Positions 8,297 through 18,824 of a stretch of 64,000 nt of DNA are shown here, piece after piece. The DNA comes from Chlamydia crocodili (GTDB taxonomy: Bacteria; Chlamydiota; Chlamydiia; Chlamydiales; Chlamydiaceae), in assembly GCF_018343815.1 (NCBI RefSeq), contig NZ_CP060791.1:1072113-1136112 (forward strand), read 5' to 3'. The position numbers and the translations under genes are program-made. The notes below the pieces were generated by a model. That model did not search any database and was not told the origin of the DNA. It worked only from the letters and a program-made list of their open reading frames with translations. How positions within the stretch are numbered: position 1 is the stretch's first letter; the number at the start of each line of letters is the position of its first letter.

Positions 8297-9490
8297 TTAA
8301 GACCAAGGATAAGGTTTGGGGAAGTCTGTAGCTTTTGGGTAATCTTCATTGTTAATATTCACAGTGTCCAAAGCATTAGCCATCATCGTGCCTAATTGCT
8401 GACGTTTTTCTGCTGAAGCAAATAATCTTGGTGAAGTGCCTCTTAAGGCAACGAAAAAGAGATTTAGCATCCCTGTAATAGCTTCTGTATCATCACCAAC
8501 GAGATCGCGAACCCCACGTTCCATTTTTGAGGCTGTGGGGAATTTATCATTAATTAACTTAAAGAAAGTATCTGCTACTTTATCAAATTTAAGATCAGGA
8601 ACCGATACTCCATCAGCTTTTAAAGATGCAGTAAGTGTGGGGAGTTTCGCCTGAAAAAAATCATAACCAGTAAGCACAGCTTGAAGATTACGGGTTTCTG
8701 ACATCATGACTTGTAATTTTGGAGGTGGAACTGAAGATCCTTCGGATTTTAAATCTGCAGCCATACCTTTAAGAATGAACGAGGAAACGGTACCCATCTC
8801 TTCGAAGCTATAACGTGATTGAAGAGTTGTTAGTAATTGCTCACAAGAGTGAAAATCGGAAGTTACCTGAAGATAGAGAGCTCGCAATCCTGGAGCAGAA
8901 GTATTTAATAAAGACGCATATTCTTGAGAGGCAAACAAAATATTTTTACCACCAACAACAGCTTGTCGATGCTGTTGCATATGGTTTTGTTGTGCTTTAA
9001 TTAAAGTGTCTTTTAAAGCACCTTTAGAAGCAGGTGTTGTTTGGACTAAGTAATCTAGAGCAACGCTTTGAAGTGCGGGATCAGAAAATTTAGATTTAAC
9101 AAGATCTAAAATATCTTCTTCAGAGGAGTCATCGTGCAGAGAATCTCGAATACTGCGTAAATCTTGACCCGAAATTTCAGCATTATTTTCGGTATATTTG
9201 TCAGCGAGATCCGCGTCAGATTTATCTCCAGTACCTTCGGACTTTTTCTCTGTTTGAGCAGCACCCTTTCTTCTAGATTCTAGAGTTTGGAATTTTTCTT
9301 CTTTCTTTTTAGTGCGCGTCGCTGCTTGAGGATTTGATAAATCCTGAGAATCCTTAATCATACTGATGTCGGATTGCTCTTGGCTAGCTACAACTTCTTG
9401 AGCATCAGCTTTCGCTGCTGCAGCTTGCACTTGCGCAACGTCAACAGCTTGTGAACCACCTAAGCCACCAGCTCCTCCAGATGCAGCCAT
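8297..9490 (-). CDS. copN: Type III secretion gatekeeper/effector CopN (LcrE/SctW family)
   Basis: 397 residues. The N-terminal 110 residues are Ala/Gln/Ser rich and polar (likely the secretion signal and chaperone-binding region); the remainder is helical as in YopN/LcrE proteins. CopN plugs the secretion apparatus until host contact and is itself secreted; in C. pneumoniae it binds tubulin. It lies between its chaperone (downstream) and sctV (upstream, 30 bases), all on the minus strand, forming an operon with sctU. The N-terminal Gly/Ala stretch directly after the start (ASGGAGGLGG) is distinctive. Confidence 0.93.
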   Translation of the reverse strand: MAASGGAGGLGGSQAVDVAQVQAAAAKADAQEVVASQEQSDISMIKDSQDLSNPQAATRTKKKEEKFQTLESRRKGAAQTEKKSEGTGDKSDADLADKYTENNAEISGQDLRSIRDSLHDDSSEEDILDLVKSKFSDPALQSVALDYLVQTTPASKGALKDTLIKAQQNHMQQHRQAVVGGKNILFASQEYASLLNTSAPGLRALYLQVTSDFHSCEQLLTTLQSRYSFEEMGTVSSFILKGMAADLKSEGSSVPPPKLQVMMSETRNLQAVLTGYDFFQAKLPTLTASLKADGVSVPDLKFDKVADTFFKLINDKFPTASKMERGVRDLVGDDTEAITGMLNLFFVALRGTSPRLFASAEKRQQLGTMMANALDTVNINNEDYPKATDFPKPYPWS

Positions 9491-9520
9491 ATATCCTCTT
9501 TAAGAATCGACAGATACTTA

Positions 9521-11650
9521 TTAGAAAATCTGAATTCTTCCTAATGGCTGGATACGAATCTCTGGGAGAATCTCTTGATAAGAAATCACAGCGATATCAG
9601 GGAATTCTGTCTCTATTAATTTCCTTACATATCGTCTTACGTCAATTGCTGTCAACAGCACAGGGGGTTGACCTCCAGGAGGTGTTGGCGTAATTGTATT
9701 TCTCATAGATTTTAAGATGAGGTTTACGGAATCAGGGTCTAAAGCAAGATAAGATCCTGCAGAGGTTTGCTTAATCGCTCCGCGAATCATCTCTTCAATT
9801 TCTGGATCTAATAAATAAACAGAAATTGCAGATTGGCCTTGAGAAAATTTAAAGCTAATATAGAGTTTAAGAGAAGACCGAACGTATTCGGTAAGTAATA
9901 CAGTATCTTTTTCTGTCTGTGCCCATTCGCTTAGTGATTCTAAAATTGTACGCAAATCTTTAATAGAGATTTGCTCTTGAACTAAGCGTTTGAAAATTTC
10001 AGTAAGCTTTTGTAGAGGAATAAGTCGAGTAACTTCCTTAACGAGGTCAGGAAACGAACGTTCCATAAATTCAATCATAGAGCGCACTTCTTGAATTCCT
10101 AAGAACTCTTGAGAACTTCTATGGAAGAAGTACGAAAGATGGAGAATAATCACCTCTAGAGGTGTCCAGTATTTAATAGCTGCTTTTTCTAAAATAGCTT
10201 TAGCATCTTCACTAACCCACGCAGAAGGTAGGCCTGCAGCATTTTTGTAAGTTAGGAAAGGAAGATTATATCTCTTAAGATTCTCTTCTACTTCGTTAGT
10301 TAACACGTGATTTGGGGGAACCTTCCCTCGAACATAAGGAACTTCATTAAGAAGGATCATATAGTCGTATCCTTCTAGAGAAGGAGAATCAGTGCGTACG
10401 TGAATTCCTGGATAACGAATACCAATATCTTGATACAGAGCCTGACGCATTTTAGGAATCATATCATCGATAAAGCTTTGCCCTGATTTTGTTCTATGTT
10501 GAATTAACTTAGATAGATCTTTACCTAACTCTAAAATTACCGGTAGGGTTAGTGCATAATCATCTGGATTATCACCAGCTGTTGCTGCTCCATCAGCAGC
10601 TGCTCCCACTGTTGTTGATGCCCCCGATGCTCCTTTTTTAGCGGTACTATTTTTCTTGGCAAGAAGAATAACGCCAAGAAAACCAAAGATAAAAGATAGA
10701 ATGGAGAACGACCAAAGAGGGAATCCTTTAAAGAATCCCACACCTAAAGTTGCTGCAGAAGCTAGAAGCAATGCCCTAGGTTCTTTAACTAATTGAGAAG
10801 AAATCTCTTTACCTAAGTTCGTGTTTTTATCACTAGAAACACGGGTAGTCACAATACCAGCAGTTAAGGAGATAAGTAGTGAGGGTATCTGAGAGACTAA
10901 GCCGTCACCAATAGATAAAAGAGTATAGACGTGTGCAGCTTGAGCAAGATCCATCCCGTGCATAGCTACGCCAATAGTCAGACCGCCAACAATGTTAATC
11001 AAGGAGATAACGATACCTGCGATAACGTCTCCTTTAATGAACTTCATAGCACCATCCATGGCTCCATAAAGTTCACTTTCCTTCTGAATCATTCCTCGTT
11101 TATCACGAGCTTGTTGTGCATCAATCATTCCTGCTCGCAAATCCGCGTCGATGGCCATCTGTTTACCAGGCATAGCATCTAATCGGAATCTTGCAGCAAC
11201 CTCGGCAACACGCTCAGCACCTTTGGTGACAACGATAAACTGAATAATCGTAATGATTAAGAAGATAATAAATCCAACAACATAGTTCCCCCCAACGACG
11301 AAATCTCCGAAAGCTTGAATGACGTGACCCGCATAAGCTTTAAGAAGAATCTGTCTTGATGAAGAAATATTAATTCCCAAACGAAACATCGTTGTAATTA
11401 AGAGTAGGGATGGGAAAACCGATAACTGCAACGCACTAGGAATATATAAAGCTACCATCAATAAGAAGACAGAAACAGCTAAGTTGATAGTGATCATCAA
11501 GTCGACAATAGTCGGAGGCAGGGGCAAGATGATCATTAAAACGACGCCAATCATCCATAAAGCAAGGATGAGGTCACTCGATTTATTGATCATGTTTAGG
11601 GCTGCTTCTCCCCCAAAGGTTCTACTAACAAAATTGAGTAGCTTGTTCAT
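9521..11650 (-). CDS. sctV: Type III secretion export gate protein SctV (LcrD/CdsV)
   Basis: 709 residues. The N-terminal half is membrane embedded with several hydrophobic segments. The FHIPEP family signature is intact at residues 147-170 (RVAEVAARFRLDAMPGKQ and on). An Ala/Gly/Thr-rich linker around residues 335-365 joins it to a cytoplasmic domain of about 345 residues that forms the nonameric ring receiving substrates and chaperones. Its start overlaps the last base of sctU, so the two are probably translationally coupled. Membership of the virulence branch rather than flagellar FlhA follows from the copN context. Confidence 0.95.
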   Translation of the reverse strand: MNKLLNFVSRTFGGEAALNMINKSSDLILALWMIGVVLMIILPLPPTIVDLMITINLAVSVFLLMVALYIPSALQLSVFPSLLLITTMFRLGINISSSRQILLKAYAGHVIQAFGDFVVGGNYVVGFIIFLIITIIQFIVVTKGAERVAEVAARFRLDAMPGKQMAIDADLRAGMIDAQQARDKRGMIQKESELYGAMDGAMKFIKGDVIAGIVISLINIVGGLTIGVAMHGMDLAQAAHVYTLLSIGDGLVSQIPSLLISLTAGIVTTRVSSDKNTNLGKEISSQLVKEPRALLLASAATLGVGFFKGFPLWSFSILSFIFGFLGVILLAKKNSTAKKGASGASTTVGAAADGAATAGDNPDDYALTLPVILELGKDLSKLIQHRTKSGQSFIDDMIPKMRQALYQDIGIRYPGIHVRTDSPSLEGYDYMILLNEVPYVRGKVPPNHVLTNEVEENLKRYNLPFLTYKNAAGLPSAWVSEDAKAILEKAAIKYWTPLEVIILHLSYFFHRSSQEFLGIQEVRSMIEFMERSFPDLVKEVTRLIPLQKLTEIFKRLVQEQISIKDLRTILESLSEWAQTEKDTVLLTEYVRSSLKLYISFKFSQGQSAISVYLLDPEIEEMIRGAIKQTSAGSYLALDPDSVNLILKSMRNTITPTPPGGQPPVLLTAIDVRRYVRKLIETEFPDIAVISYQEILPEIRIQPLGRIQIF

Positions 11651-12732
11651 TATAGATTATCGGGTTGGTTAATATTTTTATTGTTAGGATTTTGTGCATT
11701 AAGAGAAGTGATGTAGAGAAGGATTTCCCCAATAGCTTCATACGTCGACTCTGGAATAAACTTCAACTCTTTTCCTTCATCCCAAAGCTGATGCGCCAAA
11801 GGCACATTCCTCATGATAGGAATACCATATTTCTCAGCTTCTGTAATGATTCTTTTTGCACGCAAATTAATTCCCATAGCAATAATCCATGGAGCTTTAT
11901 ATTTTTCCGGCATATAACCGATAGCTACAGCTATATCCTTAGGATTAGAGACAACCGCACTTGCATGTTTAATTTGAGAAGAGGTATCTTCATAAGCGAT
12001 TTCTTGAGCAATCTGACGACGGCGTCCCTTGATCTCTGGATTACCCTCTGTATCCTTAAATTCCTGTTTAACCTCAAACTTTTCCATTTTTAGTTCTTTA
12101 GCAAAGTTCTTTCTTTGATACACTAAGTCAAGAACAGCAACAACTAAGAAAAAAATACCAATTGATGTGACCGCTTTATAAAGTATCTGTTTAAAGATCA
12201 CAGCAATAACAATTGGAGAGACCCCTGCAGTTTCTATAATCAATGGTACACGGTTTTTTAGTGTAACGTACAGAATTAAGGCAGCGCCAAAAATCTTCAA
12301 AATAGACTTTAGCAACTCTATTAAAGTCTTTACTTTAAATTTTTGTTTTAAATTCTCAATAGGATTGAACTTTTTTAAATCGGGTTTGAAAACCTCGGTA
12401 GAAAAAGTTGGACCTACAACAAGAAATCCAACAAGAATACCAACAAAGCCTACTGCTCCAAGTAATGGAAGAGAAGTCGTTAGAATTAAAGTTAAGCAGC
12501 TATGCAAGTAGTATAACGTGACTCTAGGATCATGATTTGTAGGAGCTTCCTTAAAAATAGAAACTAAAAAACTACCAAGATGTTTTGCAAAAAACGACGA
12601 TAGATAAAATGTTGTGAACATCGAAACGATAAAGGTTACCGCGGAAGGAAAATCCTGGGATTTTGCTACCTGGCCTTTTTTCCTGGCGTCTCTAAGACGC
12701 TTCGGGGTCGCCTTTTCTGTTTTTTCACCCAT
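11650..12732 (-). CDS. sctU: Type III secretion switch protein SctU (YscU/CdsU)
   Basis: 360 residues: a short basic N-terminus (EKTEKATPKRLRDARKKGQVAKS, the family signature), four hydrophobic segments up to about residue 205, and a cytoplasmic autocleavage domain. In the family, cleavage occurs between Asn and Pro of NPTH and switches substrate class. Here the motif reads N263-P264-K265-D266, so N-P is kept but Thr-His is replaced. It is first in the operon sctU-sctV-copN-scc1. The frame ends one base into the sctV start codon. Confidence 0.94.
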   Translation of the reverse strand: MGEKTEKATPKRLRDARKKGQVAKSQDFPSAVTFIVSMFTTFYLSSFFAKHLGSFLVSIFKEAPTNHDPRVTLYYLHSCLTLILTTSLPLLGAVGFVGILVGFLVVGPTFSTEVFKPDLKKFNPIENLKQKFKVKTLIELLKSILKIFGAALILYVTLKNRVPLIIETAGVSPIVIAVIFKQILYKAVTSIGIFFLVVAVLDLVYQRKNFAKELKMEKFEVKQEFKDTEGNPEIKGRRRQIAQEIAYEDTSSQIKHASAVVSNPKDIAVAIGYMPEKYKAPWIIAMGINLRAKRIITEAEKYGIPIMRNVPLAHQLWDEGKELKFIPESTYEAIGEILLYITSLNAQNPNNKNINQPDNL

Positions 12733-13085
12733 CGCTTGGCCAAATTTGGATAAAGAGCATTAAATAGGAATAATCTGCAAATTACCTCATAAGCGTGTTT
12801 TTCACAAGAGAGAAGCCTAGGAGATTGAATCTTAATTATTATAACTTTGTATTTTCTTAATAAAGTTTTTTGGATTTTTCTTAGAAAGATCTAATAATAA
12901 GTTGTTAAGAAAATATTAGTCAGGAAACATCTAATCCTTTATTGTCTTTAGTGATCACACTAAAGGTATTAGGCTCGAAATACTAAGGAGTCTAGTACAA
13001 ACTCCCACAGGCTTAGGATCAACGATCCTAATGTTTGTGGGAATTCTTGCCTATTTAAAGGTGAACGTTAAACAAAAGATGACAT
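12733..13085. promoter_or_regulatory. Divergent intergenic region between sctU and ychF with hairpins
   Basis: 353 bases without a gene. The left part is AT rich and should hold the promoters for the sctU operon (minus) and ychF (plus), but I cannot name -35/-10 boxes with confidence. The right part holds two strong dyads: CTTTAGTG/CACTAAAG with loop ATCA (12946-12965), and a larger hairpin at 13000-13045 with TTAGGATC/GATCCTAA inside TCCCACA/TGTGGGA. The second has no T-run and lies about 40 bases before the ychF start. Confidence 0.5.
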
Positions 13086-14180
13086 ATGGGGCATACAGAG
13101 TGTGGGATCGTAGGACTTCCTAATGTAGGTAAGTCAGGGTTATTTAACGCCCTTACTGGAGCACAAGTAGCCTCCTGTAACTATCCCTTTTGTACAATTG
13201 ATCCAAATATTGGTATTGTTCCGGTTATTGATAACCGTCTAGATATTTTGGCTAAGATGAGTCAAAGTCAGAAAATTATTTATGCTGATATGAAATTTGT
13301 TGATATCGCAGGTTTAGTAAAAGGAGCCGCAGACGGTGCGGGATTAGGAAATAGATTTCTTTCTCATATTCGCGAGACTCATGCTATAGCTCATGTGGTT
13401 CGTTGTTTTGATAATGATGACGTTACCCATGTATCCGGAAAGATAGATCCTAGCGACGATATTTCAGTCATAAATTTAGAGTTGATTTTTTCTGATTTCT
13501 CTTCAGCAACAAGTATTTATAATAAATTAGAAAAGCAAGCTAAGGGTAAAAAAGACCTTGGGGTTGTTTTACCTTTATTAGATAGGATAATTAAACATTT
13601 AGAAAGTGGTCAGCCTGTACGTACTTTAGATTTGTCTCCTGAAGAGGAGATGCAGTTAAAGCCTTATCCATTTTTAACAGCCAAGCCTATGTTATATATA
13701 GCAAATATAGGGGAGGATTCTATAGCAACTATGCATAATGATTATGTTGCTATTGTTCAAGAGATCGCTAAAAAGGAAAATGCTCAAGTAGTTCCTATTT
13801 GTGTCCAACTAGAAGAAGAGGTGATCTCTTTACCCGTAGAAGAACGCCGGGATTTTTTAAATAGCTTAGGTCTTGAAGAATCAGGATTGAATCGACTGGT
13901 ACGGGCATCCTATCAAACGCTTGGATTGATTTCGTACTTTACAACTGGACCGCAAGAAACTCGAGCCTGGACTATTCCTATAGGATCTACGGCTGCAGAA
14001 GCTGCAGGACAGATTCATACGGATATCCAAAGAGGATTCATTCGTGCAGAAGTTGTTACTCTTGAAGATATGGTAACTTATGACGGTCGTGCAGGAGTTC
14101 GTGAAGCTGGTAAATTACGAGCAGAAGGTAGGGATTATATCGTTCAAGACGGCGACATCATGCTTTTTTTACATAATTAG
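13086..14180 (+). CDS. ychF: Redox-regulated ATPase/GTPase YchF (OLA1 family)
   Basis: 364 residues, full family length. P-loop GLPNVGKSGLFN at residues 10-21, switch region DIAGLVKGAADGAGLGN, and a C-terminal TGS domain ending in [12 protein letters not shown]. The usual G4 motif is replaced by a non-canonical one (ANIGE), as is normal in YchF, which explains its ATP preference. It is ribosome associated and linked to stress responses in other bacteria. It is the only plus-strand gene between sctU and trxB. Its 3' end overlaps the ribF 3' end by 23 bases. Confidence 0.95.
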   Translation: MGHTECGIVGLPNVGKSGLFNALTGAQVASCNYPFCTIDPNIGIVPVIDNRLDILAKMSQSQKIIYADMKFVDIAGLVKGAADGAGLGNRFLSHIRETHAIAHVVRCFDNDDVTHVSGKIDPSDDISVINLELIFSDFSSATSIYNKLEKQAKGKKDLGVVLPLLDRIIKHLESGQPVRTLDLSPEEEMQLKPYPFLTAKPMLYIANIGEDSIATMHNDYVAIVQEIAKKENAQVVPICVQLEEEVISLPVEERRDFLNSLGLEESGLNRLVRASYQTLGLISYFTTGPQETRAWTIPIGSTAAEAAGQIHTDIQRGFIRAEVVTLEDMVTYDGRAGVREAGKLRAEGRDYIVQDGDIMLFLHN

Positions 14181-15069
14181 TAAAAAATACTTTCGCATCA
14201 ATAATGTCTTTGTGAATAGCTTTTGATAAGTCTTCTTTAGAAGCAAATTTTTTTTCTTTCCTAAGGAATTTCTTAGGGGTTACAGCAACTATCTCGCCAT
14301 ATAAATTTCCAGAAAAATTAAATAGATGGGCTTCTAAGCATAAGGAATCTCTACCTATTGTAGGAGCTTCTCCAAGATTCATAATTCCTTCATATGACCT
14401 AGTACGATGTTCTATTTCACATGCATATACTCCATAAGGCAGCAAACACTGGTCTTGAGGAAGGTTAATAGTAGCAACGCCTAATTTTGTTCCTAAACCA
14501 TAGCCTGTTTTGATTATTCCTATATATTTATAGGAATATCCTAAATGCCGGTTCGCGTTATCTAGATCGCCTTGTATTAAAAGTTGGCGAATTTTCTTAC
14601 TAGAGACTATCTCATTATCAATCTTATATGGAGGTATCTCGATAATTTCGATTCCTAAAGATTTCGTCAGCGGTTGTAATGTTATAGCATTTCCTTTCCC
14701 TTCCTTACCTAATCTAGAATCATGTCCTAATATTAAACGTTTACATTTTAAAGTTTGATGTAGAGAAAGTATGAAATGCTCTGCAGATTGATTAGAAAAA
14801 TCCTTCGTAAAAGGAAGAATACATAAATAATCTATAGAGAAATCTTGTAGAAGGAGGAACCTTTCTTTGGTACTTGTAATTAGCTTGGGAGTGGAGAGTT
14901 GTAAAATCGCTTGAGGATGTAAATCAAAAGTAATTATCCCTGATGTTCCTGGGAAAGAAGATAGAGCAGTAAGTAACTGTTTATGACCTAAATGACAACC
15001 ATCAAAAAAACCTATAGTTATAGAATCCACAGAAGAAGGGATCGATGTTAAACTATAGAATGTTTCCAT
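14158..15069 (-). CDS. ribF: Bifunctional riboflavin kinase/FAD synthetase
   Basis: 303 residues. The N-terminal FMN adenylyltransferase domain shows [14 protein letters not shown] with the HxGH motif; the C-terminal kinase domain shows [16 protein letters not shown] and [15 protein letters not shown]. The first kinase motif is less typical than usual: the common PTAN signature is ATIN, and GRGR is GLGT, while the key Thr, Asn and Glu remain. It makes FMN and FAD from riboflavin. Last gene of the rpsA-nusA-infB-rbfA-truB-ribF run; it overlaps truB by 17 bases and ychF (convergent) by 23. Confidence 0.93.
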   Translation of the reverse strand: METFYSLTSIPSSVDSITIGFFDGCHLGHKQLLTALSSFPGTSGIITFDLHPQAILQLSTPKLITSTKERFLLLQDFSIDYLCILPFTKDFSNQSAEHFILSLHQTLKCKRLILGHDSRLGKEGKGNAITLQPLTKSLGIEIIEIPPYKIDNEIVSSKKIRQLLIQGDLDNANRHLGYSYKYIGIIKTGYGLGTKLGVATINLPQDQCLLPYGVYACEIEHRTRSYEGIMNLGEAPTIGRDSLCLEAHLFNFSGNLYGEIVAVTPKKFLRKEKKFASKEDLSKAIHKDIIDAKVFFTNYVKKA

Positions 15070-15760
15070 TGAAGTCTCTTAGGTAAGGAGATATGTCAAA
15101 TTCAGGACAGTCTAAAAGACAACCGTCAATGCATTGATCTATAGAAAAACTTCCACTACGTAAACGTCGGAGTTCTTCCAAATAAGCTCCACAGCCTAAC
15201 ATGTTTCCTAGTTCATGAGCAATACTACGAATATAAGTTCCTTTACTACACTGCACGGAGAAATGTAACAGGGGATATTCGTATTTTTTGATTTGCAAAC
15301 TTACCTGAACTGTAGATTGGCGACGCTCTATTGATAATCCCTGCCGGGCATATTCATAGAGTTTTTTCCCATTAATTTTTTTTGCAGAAAACATTGGGGG
15401 GATTTGTTGGATTTCTCCCTGAAAATATTGCGAAGCCTCAATTATTTGTTCATAGGTTGGCACCTTTTTTGATCTACCAACAATTTTACCATCGCAATCG
15501 TAAGAATCCGTAGTTGTGCCTAAATGGGCAATTGCAGCGTATTCTTTATTTTCAAATAACAAAACATCAGAGAGTCGTGTAAATTTACGACCTATTAACA
15601 TGACCATCACACCTGTAGCAAAAGGATCGAGGGTTCCTGCATGACCAATTTTTTTTACTCCGATTAATTTTGTTAAAGTGCGAATGAGACTAAATGAAGT
15701 TCTTCCTTGAGGCTTATCTACTAGAAGAATACCTTCTTTAAGTTCTGTAGCAAGTTCCAT
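15053..15760 (-). CDS. truB: tRNA pseudouridine(55) synthase TruB
   Basis: 235 residues. Motif [14 protein letters not shown] contains the catalytic Asp (D45), and RTSF plus [14 protein letters not shown] are family landmarks. It isomerises U55 in the T-loop of tRNAs. It is shorter than the E. coli enzyme (about 314 residues) and ends soon after the catalytic core, so the C-terminal PUA-like domain seems missing or reduced. It overlaps the ribF start by 17 bases and follows rbfA by 40 bases in the translation operon. Confidence 0.95.
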   Translation of the reverse strand: MELATELKEGILLVDKPQGRTSFSLIRTLTKLIGVKKIGHAGTLDPFATGVMVMLIGRKFTRLSDVLLFENKEYAAIAHLGTTTDSYDCDGKIVGRSKKVPTYEQIIEASQYFQGEIQQIPPMFSAKKINGKKLYEYARQGLSIERRQSTVQVSLQIKKYEYPLLHFSVQCSKGTYIRSIAHELGNMLGCGAYLEELRRLRSGSFSIDQCIDGCLLDCPEFDISPYLRDFNGNIL

Positions 15761-15800
15761 AATGATGTCGTCAATGTTAGATCTTTCTAGGCAGATAATA

Positions 15801-16163
15801 TTAATTCTTATCTTGTTCTCTTATTTTCCAGAGCAAGTTTTCTATATGATCTTGTGGAGAAAAAATATCTTCGATATAAAAATTTATCTCAGGAAAATAC
15901 TTAAGCACAACGCCTTTAGAAGCCTTATAAGCAATATATCCTGCTGATGCTTTTAACGCTTCCAGGGTTTCAGCTGATGTATTTTCGTGAGGCATAATTG
16001 AAACATAGACACGAGCTGCGTGTAAGTCTTTAGATAAACACACCCTAGTCACCGTAATCCAACGATTCGAAATTTTCGGGTGCTTTACATCTTTTAAGAT
16101 CACATTGGCAATCGCTTCACGAAGTAATGAATTAACCTTTTTTATGCGCCTATTTTCAGTCAT
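15801..16163 (-). CDS. rbfA: Ribosome-binding factor A
   Basis: 120 residues with the KH-like fold typical of RbfA: an N-terminal [21 protein letters not shown] helix, then [20 protein letters not shown]. It assists 30S maturation around the 16S 5' end. It begins 6 bases after the infB stop codon, a conserved infB-rbfA-truB arrangement. Length is normal and the start is not in doubt. Confidence 0.95.
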   Translation of the reverse strand: MTENRRIKKVNSLLREAIANVILKDVKHPKISNRWITVTRVCLSKDLHAARVYVSIMPHENTSAETLEALKASAGYIAYKASKGVVLKYFPEINFYIEDIFSPQDHIENLLWKIREQDKN

Positions 16164-16169
16164 AATATT

Positions 16170-18824
16170 TTAAAGCTTTTGTGGATGATAGATCACTTCG
16201 TAACACTGTAGAATATCACCTACCTGAGCATGTTGATATCCTTCTAATAAAATACCACATTCAAGTCCTTTCTTAACCTCTCTAACGTCTTCTTTAATTC
16301 GTTTTAGAGAAGATAAATTGCCTTTCCAGATAACTTCATTATCACGTACAACACGAACTTTTTGATTTCTAGTCATTATACCTTCAGAAACCAAACAACC
16401 ATAAATTGTACCTAATTGAGAAGACTTAAAGGTTTCTTTAATTTCAGCAGAACCTAAATTTTTCTCTTCAGCAATAGGGTCAAGTAACGCTGTCATCATT
16501 TCTTTAACAGCATCTACAGCATGGTAAATAATATTAAATAGCTGAACCTTAACTCCCAAGTTTTTAATTAGAGATTCGGCATGACTTTCTATTCCAGTAT
16601 GGAAACCAATAATAACAGCTTTAGAGGCTGCAGCTAAACGAATATCTGATTCAGAAATTTCTCCAACACTATTAGAAAGAATTTCTGCACTCACTTTATC
16701 GGATGCGATCTTTAAGATAGAATTAGCTAAAGCTTCAATAGATCCTTGAACATCGGCTTTGATAATCAGTTTCAAGATCTTTTTATTTTGCAGCATAGCG
16801 TCAAAGTTAGGACGTTTTTTCTGCAAAGCAAATTTCTGTTGACCAGCAAGTCTAGCTCCAATGATTTCTTTAGCTGTTTTTTCGCTCTTAACAACCACGA
16901 AAGGATCACCAGCTTTTGGCATGCTAGATAACCCAGTAATTAAAGCGGGTACGGAAGGACTTGCCGAGGTCATGAGCTGATTATGTTCATTATGCATTGT
17001 TTTAACTTTACCGTAGCAATCGTTAAAGACTAATGCTTCACCAAGATGAAGAGTCCCGTTTTGCACTAGGATAGTCGCAACCGCGCCTAAACCTTTATGT
17101 AGTTCAGATTCGATAACAATTCCACGAGCACGAGCAGATGGATTAGCTTTCAGTTCTAAAACTTCTGCTTGTAGAGCAAGCATTTCTAAAAGTTCAGATA
17201 GACCCTCTCCAGTTTTCGCAGAGGTATTAATTGTTACGGTTGTACCACCCCAAGCTTCTGGTAATAGTTCGATTTCAGAAAGCTGTCTGTAAATAGTTTC
17301 TGCATTAAAATTGGGTTTGTCACACTTATTAATAGCTACAACGATTGTAATATTTGCAGCTCGAGCATGTTTGACAGCTTCTAATGTTTGTTCTTTGATT
17401 CCTTCATCACCAGCAACTACGAGAACAACAATATCACAAACTTCTGCTCCACGAGCTCTCATAGCAGAAAAAGCTTCGTGTCCAGGAGTATCTAGGATAG
17501 TAAGATTACCAACAGGCGTCGAGCAACAGAAAGCTCCCATGTGTTGAGTAATGGCTCCAGCTTCTACAGCTGCTACATTAGTTTTTCTTAATGAGTCAAT
17601 CAAAGTAGTTTTCCCATGATCGACGTGACCCATAAAAGCTACAATAGGTGGACGAATAATCAGTTTTAATGGATCTGTTTCTTGGATTTCTTCTTTAACA
17701 GTATTACTTTCAATACAGAGTTTATCTTGTTCAGACGAATCAATATCGATTGTACAACCAAACTCTAAACCAATAAATTGCACTGTTGTTTCATTATCCA
17801 AAATGTCGTTTACAACATAAGTCATACCATGAATGAACATCTTCTGAATAAGCTCAGAAGCCTTAAGCTTCATCTCTGCTGCAAGATCTTTGATCGTGAT
17901 AGGCAGGGGTACTTTAATATGTGTAGGCCGTTGTATAGTGTGCTCGTCATAGTGTTTTTTGGTTTTCTGAACACGTTTTTTTCTCCACTTATCATCGTCG
18001 CTACTATCATTCAGCCCATAGCGATCTCTTCCAGTAAATGCTTTAGGATTGTCATCTTTTTTTGCACGATCTCTAAAATCAGATCCTGGTTTTTTGGACG
18101 TATCTCTACGATAAAATGGTTGAGATGTCCGATTATTCGGAGAATGTTGTTTATCATTTGTTGTCTCAGAAGATTGCTGAGGCTTTGTTTGAGGTGTTCC
18201 TGTTCGTTCTTTTGGAGCGGGCTTATCTTCTTTTTTTGGAGCTTTAAATGTTTTAGCTAATAAATGGTTAATATGCTTCCCGGTAGGTCCAAAATTGGAT
18301 TTTATAGAAACAACGTTCCTAGGAGGTTCCTTTTTAACTATAACTTCTGGCTCTTTTTTTGGAGCAGGGGGTTCTTTAGTAATTGTTTCAGATTCTTCAA
18401 TTGCAGAAGGAGGAGTTGACTCTGCGATTTCTTGCTCTGCATCTACGAAAGAATCCGATTCTTCCATTACAGAATCAGATAACACAACGGCGTCTGAATC
18501 CACTGAAACTGAAGAAGAAGTGTTCAAATCTTCAGATACAAACGATGAACGATTTTTAGCTCGAATTCTACGTGGAGAAATTTCAGTGGGGACAGGTTCA
18601 GTCATCGTAGGCACACTTGGATCTACAACACTCTGTTTCTTCAAGACTTTTTCTTTTGTAACTTTTTCAGGAACCTTGGTTGAAGGCTTTTCTGAAGAGC
18701 TTTTCGTATCTGAAGATCCTGCCTGAGCTAATTTTTGCTTTAACTTGTCTAATCCAGCAGCTTTCGTTAATTGAGCGTTTTTAATCTTCAATTTTAGGTT
18801 TTTCGTCAACTTTGCCTTCTCCAT
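16170..18824 (-). CDS. infB: Translation initiation factor IF-2
   Basis: About 884 residues from the preferred ATG at 18822-18824 ([12 protein letters not shown]). A longer frame reaches a TTG at 18857, but the ATG gives the chlamydial-type N-terminus and I prefer it. The first 300 residues are a charged, low-complexity linker (Ser/Glu/Pro/Lys rich); the G domain follows with GHVDHGKT near residue 395, DTPGHEAF and NKCDKP, then the C-terminal domains that bind fMet-tRNA. The start lies inside the 3' end of nusA (44-base overlap), indicating coupling. Confidence 0.95.
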   Translation of the reverse strand: MEKAKLTKNLKLKIKNAQLTKAAGLDKLKQKLAQAGSSDTKSSSEKPSTKVPEKVTKEKVLKKQSVVDPSVPTMTEPVPTEISPRRIRAKNRSSFVSEDLNTSSSVSVDSDAVVLSDSVMEESDSFVDAEQEIAESTPPSAIEESETITKEPPAPKKEPEVIVKKEPPRNVVSIKSNFGPTGKHINHLLAKTFKAPKKEDKPAPKERTGTPQTKPQQSSETTNDKQHSPNNRTSQPFYRRDTSKKPGSDFRDRAKKDDNPKAFTGRDRYGLNDSSDDDKWRKKRVQKTKKHYDEHTIQRPTHIKVPLPITIKDLAAEMKLKASELIQKMFIHGMTYVVNDILDNETTVQFIGLEFGCTIDIDSSEQDKLCIESNTVKEEIQETDPLKLIIRPPIVAFMGHVDHGKTTLIDSLRKTNVAAVEAGAITQHMGAFCCSTPVGNLTILDTPGHEAFSAMRARGAEVCDIVVLVVAGDEGIKEQTLEAVKHARAANITIVVAINKCDKPNFNAETIYRQLSEIELLPEAWGGTTVTINTSAKTGEGLSELLEMLALQAEVLELKANPSARARGIVIESELHKGLGAVATILVQNGTLHLGEALVFNDCYGKVKTMHNEHNQLMTSASPSVPALITGLSSMPKAGDPFVVVKSEKTAKEIIGARLAGQQKFALQKKRPNFDAMLQNKKILKLIIKADVQGSIEALANSILKIASDKVSAEILSNSVGEISESDIRLAAASKAVIIGFHTGIESHAESLIKNLGVKVQLFNIIYHAVDAVKEMMTALLDPIAEEKNLGSAEIKETFKSSQLGTIYGCLVSEGIMTRNQKVRVVRDNEVIWKGNLSSLKRIKEDVREVKKGLECGILLEGYQHAQVGDILQCYEVIYHPQKL

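Noticed and set aside
11665..12093. 142-codon plus-strand frame inside sctU
   Set aside because: It is antisense to a well-supported conserved gene and has no start signal.
17778..18260. 160-codon plus-strand frame inside infB
   Set aside because: Hydrophobic, Cys/Phe-rich composition arises from reading the Lys/Asp-rich linker backwards; no conserved features.
18295..18726. 143-codon plus-strand frame inside infB
   Set aside because: It is the antisense shadow of the low-complexity Ser/Glu-rich linker of IF-2, without a ribosome-binding site.
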